Shown here piece by piece: positions 1-7,555 of a DNA stretch of 14,988 bases. Within the stretch, counting starts at the first letter, position 1; the number at the start of each line of letters is the position of its first letter. The translations under genes and the position numbers were made by a program. The stretch comes from a bacterium (GTDB taxonomy: Bacteria; JAMCPX01). Where the stretch lies: NCBI GenBank assembly GCA_021789095.1, contig JAJYJX010000043.1, forward strand, positions 1 to 14,988. The letters run 5' to 3'. The notes beneath the pieces were generated by a model that worked only from the letters and a program-made list of their open reading frames with translations, made no database searches and was not told the origin of the DNA.

Positions 1-94
1 CTCTCCGGTTGAGACGCGGCTTTCTAACGGAATAAAATATGTATGGAACACGCAGGCAACTACCGCTAAAATTAAAAACCGGTATTCTCTTTGA
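1..94 (+). CDS. Possible 3' end of an upstream gene (partial)
   Basis: An open frame entering from the left edge (codons from position 2) runs 30 residues to a TGA at 92-94. Its peptide contains IKYVWNTQATTAKIKNRYSL, which has ordinary protein-like composition. The next gene begins 50 bases later on the same strand. There is too little sequence to assign a family, and a 30-codon open frame can occur by chance. Confidence 0.3.
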   Translation, partial: SPVETRLSNGIKYVWNTQATTAKIKNRYSL

Positions 95-144
95 TTGATT
101 TTCTGTTGCCGTGCTGTTAAAAAAAATAACAAAGGAGGACTTAT

Positions 145-1290
145 ATGGATGAAAGGATAACACAGGAAGCAAGGCATTTTATAGATACCATCAAACGGTT
201 TGTAAAGGACGAATGCATGCCTGCGGAGGATGCGATAGAGCAAACTGGCAGGCTGCCTGACGGGCTTATCGGAAAGATGAAAGACCTGGGGCTGTTCGGT
301 CTGAGGGTGCCCGCTGCCTACGGCGGATCCGGCATGAACCTGCTGGATTACTGCTACGTAATAAAGGAATTATCAAAAACCCATGATGCGCTAAGGGCTG
401 TCATAAGCGTGAACAACGGCATAGGCTCCATGGCGATTGTACATGACGGGACAGAAGAGCAGAAAAAGCATTACCTGCCGCTTCTTGCAAGCGGTGACTA
501 TATTGCGGCATTCGCCCTTACAGAGCCCGGCGCAGGATCCGATGCATCTTCAATAGCAACAACAGCCGTAAAAGAAAACAATGGATGGATACTCAACGGC
601 ATGAAGCATTTTATAACAAATGCTCCTATAGCTGACATCTTCACTGTCATAGCATTAACAGACAAGGAGAAACGGGCAAAAGGCGGGATTACGGCTTTTC
701 TGGTGGAGAAAAGCCTCAAAGGGATGCGCATAGGCAATATACACAATACCATGGGCGGTAAGGGCTGGCTTCAGGCAGAGGTAATCTTTGAAGACTGCTT
801 TGTGCCTGACAAGAACCTGATCGGCGCGATAGGCAACGGGTTCAAAATAGCAATGAAAACCCTGAACGAGGGAAGGCTATCTGCAGCAGCGTCAGCTATC
901 GGCATTGGCGAGAGGCTCTTGTCCATGGGCATTGAATACGCAAAGCTCCGCAAGCAGTTCGGCAAGCCTATTGCGGAGTTTGAAGCTATACAGTGGATGC
1001 TTGCCGACAGTGCGACGGAACTCTATGCCGCAGACAGGATGCTTGCAGATACGGCTTACAGGTTTGATCAGGGGGAAGATATCCGTACGCAGTCAAGTAT
1101 GACAAAGCTGTTCGCAACAGAGTCGGCGTTCAAGATCGCGGACAGGATGCTGCAGCTGCACGGAGGCATGGGCTTTATGAAAGAAACAAAGGTCGAAAGA
1201 ATGTTCAGGGACATACGGGCGTACAGGATATTCGAGGGCACTTCTGAGATCCAGAGGTTCATGATTGCGAGGGAACTGCTGAGAGGCTAA
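145..1290 (+). CDS. Acyl-CoA dehydrogenase
   Basis: A 381-residue FAD flavoprotein of the usual acyl-CoA dehydrogenase length. It would introduce a trans-2 double bond into an acyl-CoA and pass electrons to electron-transfer flavoprotein in the cytoplasm. Visible signatures are AFALTEPGAGSDASS at residues 122-136 (flavin/substrate loop), LHGGMGF near residue 340 and YRIFEGTSEIQR near the C-terminus. The Glu of EGTSEI (E364) matches the catalytic base of medium/short-chain enzymes. The ATG at 145 has a strong ribosome site (AAAGGAGG, 131-138) six bases upstream. It stands alone: the next gene begins 101 bases on. Chain length and substrate cannot be read from sequence; glutaryl-, isovaleryl- or butyryl-CoA enzymes share these motifs. 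A role in the downstream lipid pathway is possible but unsupported beyond proximity. Confidence 0.93.
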   Translation: MDERITQEARHFIDTIKRFVKDECMPAEDAIEQTGRLPDGLIGKMKDLGLFGLRVPAAYGGSGMNLLDYCYVIKELSKTHDALRAVISVNNGIGSMAIVHDGTEEQKKHYLPLLASGDYIAAFALTEPGAGSDASSIATTAVKENNGWILNGMKHFITNAPIADIFTVIALTDKEKRAKGGITAFLVEKSLKGMRIGNIHNTMGGKGWLQAEVIFEDCFVPDKNLIGAIGNGFKIAMKTLNEGRLSAAASAIGIGERLLSMGIEYAKLRKQFGKPIAEFEAIQWMLADSATELYAADRMLADTAYRFDQGEDIRTQSSMTKLFATESAFKIADRMLQLHGGMGFMKETKVERMFRDIRAYRIFEGTSEIQRFMIARELLRG

Positions 1291-1334
1291 TCCCTCTATT
1301 CACGATACTCACTACTGCTGCTCATCAAGGATGC

Positions 1335-1367
1335 AGTGTGGGGATAGTAGACACTCTGGCATTTTTT
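1335..1367 (+). terminator. Weak possible terminator
   Basis: AGTGT (1335-1339) and ACACT (1351-1355) can pair across an 11-base loop, followed six bases later by a run of six T (1362-1367). It lies just after the acyl-CoA dehydrogenase. The five-base stem is short, so this is a weak candidate. Confidence 0.25.
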
Positions 1368-1391
1368 AAAAAAATTTGTTAAGGTACTTTT

Positions 1392-2606
1392 ATGTTCGGA
1401 AGATTCCTTCTAAACCAAAAGATTATAACAAATGACCAGCTTACCGAGGCACTCAACTCACAGATCATCTTTGGAGGAAGGCTTGGTACGAATCTTATAG
1501 AGTCCGGGGCCCTTAAAGAGGAGGATCTGGAAAAATACCTTTCCCTGTATCACAGGCTGCAGCCTGTACCCGTGGAAAAAACCCTGAACATACCTTCAAA
1601 CACATTAAAGCTTATTCCCTTGAATGTTGTAAAAAAGCTAAAAGTAATACCGTTTGAACTGAGTGACAAACAGCTCAAAGTCATTCTCATGGATCCCGGC
1701 AGGCTCGATGTCATTGATGAACTGTCTTTTGTTACGGGATTAAATATAAAACCGTATGTAGTGCCTGAAACAAGGTTTCTGCTTTTGCTGGAAAAATATT
1801 ACCGCATAAAAAGGGACATACGCTACATTACCCTGTCAAGGCAGGACACGGAGCAGTACCTGACCGACAGGTTGAATAAAAAACCCGGGCCTCAGCAGGG
1901 ACCTCAGGCAGAAAAAACCGGACAACCGGATGAACAGACCACCCGGCAGGAAACAGCCGGCGCACCGTTCAGGCCTCTTGCAAACAATGAAGAACTTACA
2001 ACAGAGGAAGATTTCCAGAAAATGCTGAAAACTCAACAAGTGCATCCGGAACCAGCGGAATCACCTATAGAGCTCTCTCATGCAATGGAACTTGAACAAG
2101 AGCTTACGCTGATACATCCGTCTGATCTGCCGGCTGCATCGGCAATACTTGCGGAGGCCAACTCAAGGGATGACATAGCCGCGGTTGTACTGGGGTATGC
2201 CCTGTCAGTGTTTAAAAGGGTCGCGATATTCCTGATCCAGAAGAGACTCGCCATAGGGTGGGAAGGCGCGGGTACGGGCGTCAACAGATTTAATATAAAG
2301 CAGCTTGTAATACCTCTTGACCAGCCGTCTGTATTTAAATTTGTAAACGATACGGGTGCACATTTTATAGGCCCACCGCAGGACGCTGAACTGAACAGGG
2401 ATTTTTTCCTCCTGCTCGGGGGCAAGCCGCCGCGGACCGTTGCAATCATACCCATACATTTTAAAGGTAAACTCGTTCAGATGCTCTATGGCGACAGCGG
2501 TGAGGATGAATTCGCATCCGTAAATATCGGTGAGCTTCTGATCCTTCTGCAAAAGGTTCCAGAGATTATAGAGACACTTGTGACCAGAAAGAGAGGCAAT
2601 TTATGA
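1392..2606 (+). CDS. MshEN (GspE/PilB N-terminal) domain protein lacking the ATPase
   Basis: A 404-residue protein. Residues 1-140 carry the fold found at the N-terminus of GspE/PilB/MshE secretion and pilus ATPases, with two tandem motifs: FGRFLLNQKII..QLTEAL..Q (2-24) and RLGTNLIESGALKEEDLEKYL (30-50). In MshE-type proteins such motifs bind cyclic di-GMP. Residues about 160-230 are a Pro/Gln/Glu-rich linker. Residues about 240-404 form a globular domain I do not recognise; its pattern recalls GAF-like sensors, but this is a guess. No Walker A or B motif is present, so it is not a secretion ATPase. The ATG at 1392 is chosen because it starts the first motif; the ribosome site (AAGG, 1381-1384) is weak. 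It overlaps the next gene by ATGA, suggesting translational coupling. Likely a cytoplasmic nucleotide-responsive adaptor; target unknown. Confidence 0.8.
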   Translation: MFGRFLLNQKIITNDQLTEALNSQIIFGGRLGTNLIESGALKEEDLEKYLSLYHRLQPVPVEKTLNIPSNTLKLIPLNVVKKLKVIPFELSDKQLKVILMDPGRLDVIDELSFVTGLNIKPYVVPETRFLLLLEKYYRIKRDIRYITLSRQDTEQYLTDRLNKKPGPQQGPQAEKTGQPDEQTTRQETAGAPFRPLANNEELTTEEDFQKMLKTQQVHPEPAESPIELSHAMELEQELTLIHPSDLPAASAILAEANSRDDIAAVVLGYALSVFKRVAIFLIQKRLAIGWEGAGTGVNRFNIKQLVIPLDQPSVFKFVNDTGAHFIGPPQDAELNRDFFLLLGGKPPRTVAIIPIHFKGKLVQMLYGDSGEDEFASVNIGELLILLQKVPEIIETLVTRKRGNL

Positions 2607-3403
2607 CCGTGTTGAAGATACTCGCATGGATCTTTGTGGCTGTTCTGCTGTATACCGTTTCCCAGTTTACAACATTGATCTATGACCTGCTTAACTTCCA
2701 GAAAAAGCCGTTAGAACGCTCTTCGCTTATTGTACGGGAAATATTGCAGGAGGCTGTTTTTACTTTTATTTCGTTGATAACCTATATCTTTGGTTTTATA
2801 AACTATGATTCCCTGTTCATGAAAAAAGAACAAACAAAGCACCCTCCTGTCCTGCTTGTACACGGCTATATGATGAACAGGGCTTGTTTCATCTATATGC
2901 ACATAAGGCTGGTGCTCGACGGGTTCAGGGTTTTCACTGTTAACCTCTATCCTCCCGCGTTGTCCATAACAAGGCTTTCAGAAAGGGTTGCGGATAAAAT
3001 GGATGAGTTAGCAGAGAAAACAAGGGAGAAACAGGTCTATGTGATAGGCCACAGCATGGGTGGTCTTGTATCAAGGTATTACGGCAACTCCCCAAGGGGA
3101 GTCGGGAGGGTAAAAAAGCTTATAACTATTGCAAGTCCGCACAAAGGCACTCGCCTTGCAGTGCTGGGCATAGGCAAAAATGCAAGAGAAATGGTCCCCG
3201 GCTCTGTATTCTTAAACGAACTTAACTCAAAACCCATTCCACCTGTATATGCGATATGGTCTACCCTTGATAATATGATTATACCTCCTGAGAATGCGTA
3301 CATGGACGGCATGTCAAATGCGCCTGTACCTTTAAAGGGTCATATAGCTATGCTGTTTTCAAATACCGTTTACAGGCATATCTTGAGTGTACTCACAGAT
3401 TAA
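2603..3403 (+). CDS. Membrane-anchored alpha/beta hydrolase (lipase-like)
   Basis: A 266-residue protein. Residues 4-30 form a hydrophobic N-terminal segment and residues 50-68 a second one, so it is probably anchored in the inner membrane. The hydrolase core follows: VLLVHGYMMN (oxyanion region, HG at 87-88), VYVIGHSMGGLVSRYY (GHSMG nucleophile elbow, Ser151), SPHKGTRLA (179-186), Asp223 in WSTLDNMIIPP, and His247 in GHIAML. This gives a full Ser-Asp-His triad in the order and spacing typical of triacylglycerol lipase/PGAP1-type esterases. The substrate is likely an acyl ester or lipid, which is inference from the family. The gene begins inside the stop of the MshEN protein (ATGA), so the two are probably made together. 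It ends 170 bases before the ACP operon. Confidence 0.85.
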   Translation: MTVLKILAWIFVAVLLYTVSQFTTLIYDLLNFQKKPLERSSLIVREILQEAVFTFISLITYIFGFINYDSLFMKKEQTKHPPVLLVHGYMMNRACFIYMHIRLVLDGFRVFTVNLYPPALSITRLSERVADKMDELAEKTREKQVYVIGHSMGGLVSRYYGNSPRGVGRVKKLITIASPHKGTRLAVLGIGKNAREMVPGSVFLNELNSKPIPPVYAIWSTLDNMIIPPENAYMDGMSNAPVPLKGHIAMLFSNTVYRHILSVLTD

Positions 3404-3573
3404 TAAGTTACGTCTTGCCAACGCTTGCAAGGGCTTGACAATTAAACGGGAGTTATACTAACTCTAATAAAGTGCTAACCCGGAAAATGCATTTGAAAAT
3501 AAGGGACGAACAAACTTTCTTATTGCAATTTTGGGTTAATAAATTTTAACCACAATTATTAAGGGAGAATGAT
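3404..3573 (+). promoter_or_regulatory. Probable control region of the ACP operon
   Basis: This 170-base gap is the only space in which the ACP operon could have its own promoter. It holds a perfect -35-like TTGACA (3435-3440), but the nearest -10-like words are badly spaced: TATACT at 13 bases and TCTAAT at 22 bases. It also contains the 8-bp palindrome ATTGCAAT (3522-3529) and the inverted repeat described separately. The ACP ribosome site AGGGAG lies at 3562-3567. The promoter is therefore not firmly located. Confidence 0.35.
3534..3551. promoter_or_regulatory. Inverted repeat, candidate operator
   Basis: GGTTAA (3534-3539) and TTAACC (3546-3551) form a perfect 6-bp inverted repeat with a 6-base AT-only centre. 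It ends 22 bases before the ACP start codon. The size and position suit a dimeric repressor site; no regulator gene is in the window. Chance occurrence in AT-rich DNA cannot be excluded. Confidence 0.35.
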
Positions 3574-3825
3574 ATGGATCGCACAGAAATTTACAATCTC
3601 ATTACCACATTCTTTACGGAACAATTTGAGATCCCTCACGAAAAAATTAAGCCTGCTGCCAATCTTTTCAAGGACCTTGGTCTGGACAGCATAGATGCTC
3701 TGGATATGGTCGGTATGCTGGAGTCGCAGATAAACCTTGATATAAATGTAGAGGAACTAACTCACATACGCACCGTCCAGGATGTCGTGGATTTTGTTTT
3801 CTCTAAAGTCAATGTTACCGCATGA
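3574..3825 (+). CDS. Acyl carrier protein
   Basis: An 83-residue acyl carrier protein, the usual length. The phosphopantetheine attachment motif reads LGLDSIDALDMV with Ser39 as the modified residue. The helix after it is acidic and hydrophobic as expected (MLESQINLDINVEEL). It would carry the growing acyl or polyketide chain as a thioester in the cytoplasm. ATG 3574 has ribosome site AGGGAG (3562-3567) six bases upstream. It is the first gene of a compact + strand operon: the first dehydratase starts 12 bases after its stop. The phosphopantetheinyl transferase at 6063-7547 is the obvious candidate to activate it. Its DSI rather than the DSL of housekeeping AcpP, and its placement with pathway genes, suggest a dedicated carrier, like the ApeE/ApeF carriers of aryl polyene clusters. 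Confidence 0.93.
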   Translation: MDRTEIYNLITTFFTEQFEIPHEKIKPAANLFKDLGLDSIDALDMVGMLESQINLDINVEELTHIRTVQDVVDFVFSKVNVTA

Positions 3826-3837
3826 TATCCCTTTACA

Positions 3838-4209
3838 ATGAGCGAACCCTGGGTCATCCCTGAAAAATTTATTCACTCAGCCAATGGTACAGAGGGCCAT
3901 TTTTTAATTCCCGTTCATTCTCCTTGGTTTTCCGGACATTTCCCGGACATGCCTGTTTTGCCGGCCATCGGCATGCTGGGCATGGTTTACGATACTCTTG
4001 CCGCGCATACGGCCCATAACGGTATCCGGCTAACGATCCGTGGAATGAAACGGGTCCGGTTCAGGCAAATCCTGGAGCCGGGATCGCGTTTCATAGTATC
4101 GATCTCCTTGAATACCTCAACGGATGCTTCTCAGGTTCTCTTTCATTGTGTGTCAGGCGATACGAAAGCCTGCGATGGGATTCTTCTTGTCAGCAAGGGA
4201 AACTCCTGA
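3838..4209 (+). CDS. FabZ/ApeI-like hotdog dehydratase
   Basis: A 123-residue single-hotdog protein resembling 3-hydroxyacyl-ACP dehydratases. The active-site segment reads FSGHFPDMPVLPAIGMLG (31-48), matching the FabZ pattern HFPGxPVMPGVLxxE. His34 is kept, but the position of the catalytic Glu is Gly48. Aryl polyene ApeI-type proteins also depart from canonical FabZ here, so it may be that subtype rather than a dead enzyme. Predicted role: removal of water from a 3-hydroxyacyl-ACP to give a 2-enoyl chain. The ATG at 3838 lies 12 bases after the ACP stop; no clear ribosome site is visible, so coupling to ACP translation is likely. The next dehydratase begins 11 bases after its stop. Alternative: a structural partner that heterodimerises with the ApeP-like protein. 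Confidence 0.82.
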   Translation: MSEPWVIPEKFIHSANGTEGHFLIPVHSPWFSGHFPDMPVLPAIGMLGMVYDTLAAHTAHNGIRLTIRGMKRVRFRQILEPGSRFIVSISLNTSTDASQVLFHCVSGDTKACDGILLVSKGNS

Positions 4210-4220
4210 GGACACAGAGC

Positions 4221-4673
4221 ATGTATACTATCGAAGATTTTATCCCCCACCGGGACAGGATGAGATTAATAGATGACATTGTCGAGGTCGATGATGACCA
4301 CTGTGTGACACAATCCGTTGCCTCGCCCCTCTGGCCGCTGTGCGACGGTGAGCGGATCAACTCCATCATTATCGTGGAACTTGTCGCGCAGACAGCTTCT
4401 GCCTTTGTAGGATGGCTCAGGCGCAATAAGGTGAAAATGGGTGGTAAGGGCTTTATCGTGGGGATAAAAAAGGCTGACTTTTTTGTCCCGGACATTCCGG
4501 TCGGAAGCCGTCTCAGGACTTCCTGCAAAATGCGGGTAACCCTTGACAATGCTTACGGCGAGTTCGAAGGCGACGTAAAAGACGGCAACACAAGTTATGG
4601 TCACGTACTCCTTCAGACCTTCAGCGGTCAGATGCCCGCAGCAGACAAGGGAAACCTCCTGCCAAAAACATGA
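4221..4673 (+). CDS. ApeP-like hotdog 3-hydroxyacyl-ACP dehydratase
   Basis: A 150-residue hotdog protein. Features of the ApeP-type dehydratase group are the N-terminal IEDFIPHRDRMRLIDDIV (4-21; His10 in the place of the catalytic His), VELVAQTASAFVGW (52-65; Glu53 in the helix) and GFIVGIKKADF (77-87). It would act on ACP-bound 3-hydroxy chains beside the preceding hotdog protein. I chose ATG 4221 rather than the in-frame ATG at 4146 because the longer form would overlap the previous gene by 64 bases with residues foreign to the family, while 4221 has ribosome site GAGGA (4208-4212) eight bases upstream and starts just before the conserved IPHR motif. It ends in an ATGA overlap with the ligase gene, indicating tight co-translation. 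Confidence 0.86.
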   Translation: MYTIEDFIPHRDRMRLIDDIVEVDDDHCVTQSVASPLWPLCDGERINSIIIVELVAQTASAFVGWLRRNKVKMGGKGFIVGIKKADFFVPDIPVGSRLRTSCKMRVTLDNAYGEFEGDVKDGNTSYGHVLLQTFSGQMPAADKGNLLPKT

Positions 4674-6061
4674 CACGCCAGGACGTGATTCATGCCTTTA
4701 CCCTCGGCAGCGAAGCACTGAAGGGTAAATATACCACCGGCGGGACCTCCTACAGAGAGGTTTTTGATCTGGCATCCGGCATATATGCATGGAGTTTACA
4801 TGAACAAAAAACTGACAGCCCTCTTTGCCTTGCGACGCGGGACAAGGCGCTCCTCATGGCCGCAATCCTCGCATCTCTTGCCGGCGGTCCTTTCCTGGTC
4901 CTCCCTGCATCTCTATCGGACGCTTCAATCGCTGAAACATGTCAAATAATTGGTGCAAGCGCCGTTTTATCCGATCAACCCATTGCGATACCGAAGGGCA
5001 TACAGTCCGTTCCCCTGCGTAGAGAAAGAACGGATGCACCGGCCTGGCATCTCAAGAGGAAAATAGATAAACCATTTCTGTGGTTGTATACCGGCGGCTC
5101 CACCGGAGCCCCAAAACTCTGGCCTAAAACCCCTCATAACATCATTGGCGAAGCCCTAAACCTTAAAAAGGTATTTGCCATAAACGAAACGGATATCCTT
5201 CTCTCCACCGTCCTCCCGCTCCATATTTACGGCCTGCTATTCTCGGTACTCCTGCCTTTTGTTTCTAAGGCACGCGTTATTGATGACATACCCTATTTTC
5301 CACGGGAGATTGTCCGGACAGCTGCCCGGACAAGGTGTACTGTATTCATTGGCTCGCCTATGCACTACCGGGCACTTTCCACATCTTCATTTCGCTTGAC
5401 ACATCTCAAACTCGCCTTTTCATCGGGAGGTTTTTTGGAAAAATCTCATAGTCTTCATTTTACCCGTGCCACCGGAACAGGTGTCACGGAGGTTTACGGC
5501 TCCACCGAAACAGGCGGGATTGCTACCCGTTGTATAGCAGATGGAAAATCTGCATGGCAGCCTTTTTCCTGTGTCCGCTGGACGATTGATGGAGAACGGC
5601 TCTCCGTATCGTCTCCATTCCTGTCACCGAATCTGCACATAAATAAAAAAGGGTTTTTTACTACCGGGGACAGAGCTGCGGGTTCCGGTGACGGAACATT
5701 TATCCTTCATGGCAGGGCAGACGGGATAGTAAAAATAGGCGGCAAGCGGGTCGACCTGAATGCGATCGAGCAAAAAATCAAATCTCTTCCATGGATCATG
5801 GATGCATGGGTTCTCTCTCTCCCTTCCAGGACAGGACGTGAAAACGAGATCGCTGTACTTGTCGTGACAAAAAGAACACTCCCCTCTCTCAGGAAAGCTT
5901 TTGCCAAGATACTGGAGCCCACTCACATGCCGAGACGGATCATTAGTGTCCCTTCCATCCCAACAACCCCTGCGGGTAAAAAGGACCGCCGCACAGCGCT
6001 CTCCCTCCTCTCTCAACCGGGAAACATCCCAAAGCACAAACCCCATGAGGAGGATAACTGA
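4670..6061 (+). CDS. AMP-forming acyl/aryl-CoA or -ACP ligase (ApeH-like)
   Basis: A 463-residue ANL-superfamily adenylating enzyme, somewhat shorter than the usual 500-550. Core motifs are all present: P-loop YTGGSTGAPK (140-149), VTEVYGSTETGG (272-283; A5), FTTGDRA (330-336; A7), ILHGRADGIVKIGGKRVD (345-362; A8 hinge) and PAGKKDR near residue 434 (A10 lysine). It would activate a carboxylic acid with ATP and pass it to CoA or to the operon's ACP, probably to supply a starter unit or recycle a free chain. Its length and placement after ACP-DH-DH match ApeH of aryl polyene clusters. The starter (aryl or fatty) cannot be told from the sequence by eye. It is the last gene of the + operon; its stop lies one base from the stop of the convergent operon. 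Confidence 0.88.
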   Translation: MTRQDVIHAFTLGSEALKGKYTTGGTSYREVFDLASGIYAWSLHEQKTDSPLCLATRDKALLMAAILASLAGGPFLVLPASLSDASIAETCQIIGASAVLSDQPIAIPKGIQSVPLRRERTDAPAWHLKRKIDKPFLWLYTGGSTGAPKLWPKTPHNIIGEALNLKKVFAINETDILLSTVLPLHIYGLLFSVLLPFVSKARVIDDIPYFPREIVRTAARTRCTVFIGSPMHYRALSTSSFRLTHLKLAFSSGGFLEKSHSLHFTRATGTGVTEVYGSTETGGIATRCIADGKSAWQPFSCVRWTIDGERLSVSSPFLSPNLHINKKGFFTTGDRAAGSGDGTFILHGRADGIVKIGGKRVDLNAIEQKIKSLPWIMDAWVLSLPSRTGRENEIAVLVVTKRTLPSLRKAFAKILEPTHMPRRIISVPSIPTTPAGKKDRRTALSLLSQPGNIPKHKPHEEDN

Positions 6062-6062
6062 T

Positions 6063-7547
6063 TTACGCCCCGGGAATTTCCAGGACAGTGAATAGATGAT
6101 CGTCCACAGCAGCATGGACTGCCTCAACTGCCCTGCCCTCAATTGATACAATACTTCGATCCTCTTTGATCTCCTTCAGCTCAACCCTGGACCACATAAC
6201 TGCAATCGGTATATCAAGTACCTTTGCTGCACATTCCTTTGCTGTCCAGACCCTGATTGCTGCCTGTTCATGTCCAAGTGAGGAGCGTGCACAGAGGGCT
6301 TGCTCGCTTGATGTCATATAGATATACGCTCCTTTCAGAAGATTGCCGTTAAGCCGTTCTACGTCTACACCTATGGGGTGGCGTCCTCCTACAGCAACAG
6401 CAAAGCGGTCGTCGTGAGACGCACTGCAGTAAAATTTCTGTTCGTTTCCGGACAGAATGCACGCCGGATGGATGCCGTCCGGGGCAATAGTCTCTATGAG
6501 TGCCGGATCCACGGGAACTCCGGTTTTGTAGAGGATACGCGAAAGGCGTTTGAGTGCAATCCTCGCTCCTCTGTGCCTGCTTCTTTTGCCCGGATGCCGC
6601 CTGTTCACTACTTCCAGCTCATGCGGTGACAATATTTTTTCCGCAAACGGCAAAATGCTTGCCAACTCTACTACGGAAACACCCTGGATCTTTCCCCTGA
6701 TCGCGCGGAGATCGTCCTGCCCTGCTGTCTTTACCCAGTCAGGCACAGGCATTTTACCTTTGAATACGTCCTTCATCCGCACGCCGAATGCTGCCTCGCG
6801 CAGCGCTCCGTTCCGATCATATATCCATATATCAAAATTAAGGGTGCCCTTTTCTTTGCCTCCCGGCAAGACCCTGCAAAAATAGGATTCCCCGGCTACC
6901 GTCGGGTGAATAATTGTTCTGCCGGTATAGCCTACCGGGAAAGCGATATACCCTGAATAGCGCTGTCCCCATGCGCAAGCGACGTGGAACGCCGCATCAA
7001 GGACAAACGGAGAGCCCAAAGGAGGATTGAGAGTTTCATGATGCGGCGCCTTAATGGCTGCTACGGCTCCGTCATTGAACAGGAACACGGTTCCTACGGC
7101 ATTTTGGAATGACGGGCCAAACGGGACCATCTCCGCATACAGCCGTTCAGCCGGGACCTGACAGCATATTCCTTCGGCCGCACACGCACTGTCCAGAGGC
7201 AGCGGGACAAAGGCACCTATGTCGGCAAATGTTACACGGACGTGGTCACGTACGCGTGAAATGCCGGTGCGCGATGCTTGTGCAAAAGTCCCCAGAGCCG
7301 CGGCCACTGCGCCGTTCCCCTTCACCTCGATATCTGCAATAACCTCTATCTCCGGTTTCGCGGCAGGGAGTTCAAGGAACCTGAGGAATTCGGCATTGCG
7401 GGAATTCAACACTTTCTTTCCCGGGCACCCTGCTGCTACAGTTTCGGCAAGCCTCTCAAGGGATTCCACAGCTGGATACACAGCCTGCCCCTCCACCCTG
7501 TGGTCGGCAAGGTAAGGATGGTTTCTCAGCTTTAATACCAGGCGCAT
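6063..7547 (-). CDS. PKS dehydratase - Sfp-type phosphopantetheinyl transferase fusion
   Basis: A 494-residue two-domain protein. Residues about 1-270 are a double-hotdog polyketide synthase dehydratase: LADHRVEGQAVYP (13-25; His16, the HxxxGxxxxP motif), PFGPSFQ (142-148; the YGPxF motif) and VLDAAFH (182-188; Asp184). Residues about 280-494 are an Sfp-type PPTase with SASHD (375-379), IGVDVERL (392-399) and WTAKECAAK (434-442), the Mg/CoA-binding motifs. It should both dehydrate 3-hydroxy chains and convert apo-ACP to holo-ACP. ATG 7547 is chosen: it falls 8 bases after the thioesterase stop and just before the DH motif, whereas the longer frame to 7613 overlaps the thioesterase by 58 bases. 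No good ribosome site is near, so coupling is likely. A DH-PPTase C-terminal order is known from enediyne PKSs; here it stands alone. Confidence 0.88.
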   Translation of the reverse strand: MRLVLKLRNHPYLADHRVEGQAVYPAVESLERLAETVAAGCPGKKVLNSRNAEFLRFLELPAAKPEIEVIADIEVKGNGAVAAALGTFAQASRTGISRVRDHVRVTFADIGAFVPLPLDSACAAEGICCQVPAERLYAEMVPFGPSFQNAVGTVFLFNDGAVAAIKAPHHETLNPPLGSPFVLDAAFHVACAWGQRYSGYIAFPVGYTGRTIIHPTVAGESYFCRVLPGGKEKGTLNFDIWIYDRNGALREAAFGVRMKDVFKGKMPVPDWVKTAGQDDLRAIRGKIQGVSVVELASILPFAEKILSPHELEVVNRRHPGKRSRHRGARIALKRLSRILYKTGVPVDPALIETIAPDGIHPACILSGNEQKFYCSASHDDRFAVAVGGRHPIGVDVERLNGNLLKGAYIYMTSSEQALCARSSLGHEQAAIRVWTAKECAAKVLDIPIAVMWSRVELKEIKEDRSIVSIEGRAVEAVHAAVDDHLFTVLEIPGA

Positions 7548-7555
7548 GAGGTTTT

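Noticed and set aside
4146-4220. Longer N-terminus for the ApeP-like dehydratase
   Set aside because: The extra 25 residues come from the out-of-frame end of the previous gene and precede the family's conserved start. ATG 4221 has a proper ribosome site.
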